DNA from: Nitrospinota bacterium
GTDB lineage: Bacteria; UBA8248; JACPRG01
Assembly: GCA_030740135.1 (NCBI GenBank)
Contig: JASLXW010000215.1
Coordinates: 1 to 6,986 of the forward strand
DNA length: 6,986 nt
Direction of reading: 5' to 3'
A program made the position numbers and the translations under genes. The notes beneath the pieces were generated by a model. That model did no database searches. It was not told the DNA's origin and saw nothing but the letters and a program-made list of their open reading frames with translations. Each line of letters starts with the position of its first letter. Position 1 is the first letter of the stretch. Positions 5,246-6,986 of this stretch are shown in pieces.

Positions 5246-6313
5246 ATGATCAAACCGTATAACTGCGTCGGGCTGATCCCGACGGTGCGCGGCATTCGTA
5301 AGCGCGCCGACATCATGACCAACATCGAGCACCTGACCCATCTGGTGAAGGCCGCCGCCTGGTTGTCCAGCCTGGACATTCCGACACGTTTGATCGCCAT
5401 CCCCGAAGGCGCGCTCCAGGGTTTCAACGACGAGGTGCTCGACCTCGATCACGTGAAGTTCGCGAATGAATGCGCCATCGACATCCCGGGCGAGGAGACC
5501 GAGGCGTTGGGGAAGATGGCGCGCGAGTATGATTCATTCATCATGGCGCAGGCCAAGGCGCGCCACCCCGACCTGAAGGACCGCTTCTTCAACGTCGGCT
5601 TCATCCTGGACCCGAAGGGGGAGGTCACCCTCGTCCACTACAAGGTCTCGCCGCTCTTCCCCGTGGAGCATTCCGTCTGTCCGCACGACATCTACGACTG
5701 GTGGATTGAGAAATACGGAAACAACCTGGACGCGTTCTGGCCGGTGGCGGACACCGAAATCGGCCGGCTGGGCATCATGATGGCCAACGAGGGCTCCTAC
5801 CCCGAGAATGCCCGGGCCCTGGCGTTGAACGGCGCCGAGGTGGTCTACCGCGCGTCGTATCCCCATCCGGCGACCGGCAACGAGATCTTCGAGATTCAGA
5901 GCCGCGCCCGCGCGCTGGACAACAACATGTACATCGTCGCGCCCAACATGGGGACGTATTACCTGTTCGCGGAGGAGGACACCCCCATCGACACCTTCGG
6001 GGGACGGTCCTTCATCATCAACCACAAGGGACAGATCGTCGGCAAGCAAGAGTACGGCGCGGGCTCCACATACGTCGCGGGGGTGATCGACATCGAGGCC
6101 ATGCGCGACCACCGCGCCCGGGCCCAGTGGAACAACTGGATAAAGGACCTGCGGACCGAGCTCTATCAGATCGTCTATGATCAGCCCATCTATCCCAAAA
6201 ACCTGTACCTGGACCGGGCGCCGATGAAGCACGCCGAATACAGGGAAAAGGTCAACCAGCGGCAGATCGACCTGATGCACGAACGCGACATCTGGGTGAA
6301 ACCCGGACGGTGA
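5246..6313 (+). CDS. Nitrilase-superfamily (aliphatic-amidase-like) protein lacking the catalytic cysteine
   Basis: A 355-residue carbon-nitrogen-hydrolase-fold protein closest in layout to aliphatic amidase/formamidase (AmiE is about 346 residues). The general base E54 is in IPEGAL (52-57), and lysine K133 is in HYKVSPLFPVE. E141 lies eight residues after it, the same spacing as K134/E142 in AmiE. The nucleophile block, normally ICxDxxxPE, reads LGIMMANEGSYPENARALAL (175-194), putting alanine A180 (codon GCC, 5783-5785) where cysteine belongs. There are about 15 extra residues between E141 and this block compared with AmiE. The rest of the fold, including GAEVVYRAS (197-204), NNMYIVAPNMG (226-236), and a C-terminal arm (285-355), looks intact with no frameshift, so it does not look like a decaying gene. 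Ordinary amide hydrolysis through a Cys acyl-enzyme should be impossible; binding, scaffold or altered chemistry are options. ATG 5246 has GAGGAG six bases upstream. Confidence 0.9.
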   Translation: MIKPYNCVGLIPTVRGIRKRADIMTNIEHLTHLVKAAAWLSSLDIPTRLIAIPEGALQGFNDEVLDLDHVKFANECAIDIPGEETEALGKMAREYDSFIMAQAKARHPDLKDRFFNVGFILDPKGEVTLVHYKVSPLFPVEHSVCPHDIYDWWIEKYGNNLDAFWPVADTEIGRLGIMMANEGSYPENARALALNGAEVVYRASYPHPATGNEIFEIQSRARALDNNMYIVAPNMGTYYLFAEEDTPIDTFGGRSFIINHKGQIVGKQEYGAGSTYVAGVIDIEAMRDHRARAQWNNWIKDLRTELYQIVYDQPIYPKNLYLDRAPMKHAEYREKVNQRQIDLMHERDIWVKPGR

Positions 6314-6341
6314 GCGGCCATCGCCGATCAATCAACGCAAC

Positions 6342-6364
6342 CGGCGGCCAGCGGCCTGCCGCCG
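6342..6364. repeat. GC-rich inverted repeat before the reductase gene
   Basis: CGGCGG (6342-6347) and CCGCCG (6359-6364) can pair around an eleven-base loop in the 72-base gap between the nitrilase-like and reductase genes. It is followed on the plus strand by AAAAA rather than T residues, so it is not a rightward intrinsic terminator. It may be chance in GC-rich DNA. Confidence 0.25.
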
Positions 6365-6385
6365 AAAAATGAAGGAGATATTCGG

Positions 6386-6986
6386 ATGACCATGCGGGCC
6401 ATGATTGTCGAGGAGCTGGGCGAACCGGAGGTCTTCAAGTCAGCCACGGTCCCCCGGCCCGAAATAAAGCCGGGACACCTGCTCATCCGGGTGGAGGCGA
6501 CAAGCGTCAACCCGCTGGATTGCAAGCTCAGAAGCATTCAATTGCCGTTCTCTTCCCCGTTGCCCGCGGTTCTGCATGGCGACATAGCCGGCGTTGTGGA
6601 GGCCGTGGGCGAGGGGGTTTCGGATTTTCAGGCGGGGGACGAGGTCTACGCATGCGCCGGAGGGGTCGGCCCTTACAGCGGAGCCCTTGCGGAGTACATG
6701 GCGGTCGATGCGGATCTGGCCGCGCACAAGCCCCGCTCGCTGTCCATGGCCGAGGCGGCGGCGCTTCCGCTGGTGACCCTGACAGCCTGGGAATCGCTCA
6801 TTGATCGGGCCGGGGTCGAGGCGGGCGACAAGGTCCTTGTCCACGCGGCGGCCGGAGGCGTGGGTCATGTGGCGATCCAGTTGGCGAAATGGCGGGGCGC
6901 GGAAGTGTTCGCAACGGCAAGCTCGGACGAAAAGATGAAGATCGCCCGCGATTTGGGCGCGGACGCCGCGATCAACTATAAGCAGG
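6386..6986 (+). CDS. Zinc-free MDR oxidoreductase, quinone-reductase-like (C-terminus beyond window)
   Basis: N-terminal 200 residues of a medium-chain dehydrogenase/reductase of the NADPH:quinone oxidoreductase type, which reduces quinones or activated enones with NAD(P)H in the cytoplasm. The GroES-like domain (about 1-120) shows VEATSVNPLDCKLR (36-49), HGDIAGVVEAVG (64-75), FQAGDEVYA (81-89) and GALAEYMAVD (99-108). The nucleotide-binding fold begins at about 148 with VLVHAAAGGVGHVAIQLAK, whose AAGGVG loop (155-160) is the quinone-reductase signature. The GHE motif and the cysteine cluster of zinc alcohol dehydrogenases are absent. ATG 6386 has AAGGAG eight bases upstream; a second ATG at 6392 is less well placed. 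It follows the nitrilase-like gene by 72 bases on the same strand and is plausibly co-transcribed. The substrate cannot be deduced. About 120-140 residues are missing past the right edge, judged by usual family length. Confidence 0.92.
   Translation, partial: MTMRAMIVEELGEPEVFKSATVPRPEIKPGHLLIRVEATSVNPLDCKLRSIQLPFSSPLPAVLHGDIAGVVEAVGEGVSDFQAGDEVYACAGGVGPYSGALAEYMAVDADLAAHKPRSLSMAEAAALPLVTLTAWESLIDRAGVEAGDKVLVHAAAGGVGHVAIQLAKWRGAEVFATASSDEKMKIARDLGADAAINYKQ

Noticed and set aside
5534..6331. 265-residue minus-strand open frame opposite the nitrilase-like gene
   Set aside because: Antisense shadow with Val/Asp-rich, low-information translation; the plus-strand product is clearly nitrilase-fold.

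Overview
The window is GC-rich bacterial DNA carrying seven protein genes, two of them cut by the window edges. Shine-Dalgarno sites precede most starts. The mix (a Rieske protein of a respiratory cytochrome bc complex, an NtrC-type sigma-54 activator, a TrpB2-type enzyme, a nitrilase-fold protein and a quinone-reductase-like MDR) suits a free-living Gram-negative lineage, for example a deltaproteobacterium-like group or a related uncultured phylum. This placement is an impression; no rRNA or other phylogenetic marker is present. I see no tRNA, rRNA, CRISPR array or insertion sequence.

Layout. (1) Bases 1-478, minus strand: N-terminal part of a membrane-anchored Rieske iron-sulfur protein, running off the left edge. 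(2) Bases 479-892: a divergent control region. It holds a perfect TGTGA-N6-TCACA palindrome (CRP-family type) 46 bases before the Rieske start, a near-consensus sigma-70 promoter further upstream pointing at the Rieske gene, and a weaker promoter pointing right. (3) Bases 893-2945, plus strand: a small coiled-coil lipoprotein followed 34 bases later by an NtrC-family response regulator, probably one operon. The pairing recalls QseG/GlrR of enterobacteria, but no sensor kinase is in view. (4) Bases 3066-3566: a small acidic cytoplasmic protein I do not recognise. (5) Bases 3671-6986: a metabolic group of three genes, namely a TrpB2-like PLP enzyme, an aliphatic-amidase-like nitrilase-superfamily protein, and a zinc-free medium-chain reductase cut by the right edge.

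The most interesting object is the nitrilase-superfamily protein. It keeps the glutamate and lysine of the Glu-Lys-Cys centre, and the extra glutamate of amidases, but has alanine (codon 5783-5785) where the nucleophilic cysteine belongs. Next to a TrpB2-type synthase without TrpA and an MDR reductase, this suggests an undescribed small-molecule pathway or a non-hydrolytic use of the nitrilase fold; the substrate cannot be read from the sequence. Codon choice in this block (CGC-rich arginine, no CGA/AGA in the TrpB2 gene) differs from the regulator upstream. The 207-base gap inside the block holds two compact perfect hairpins resembling dispersed intergenic repeats.
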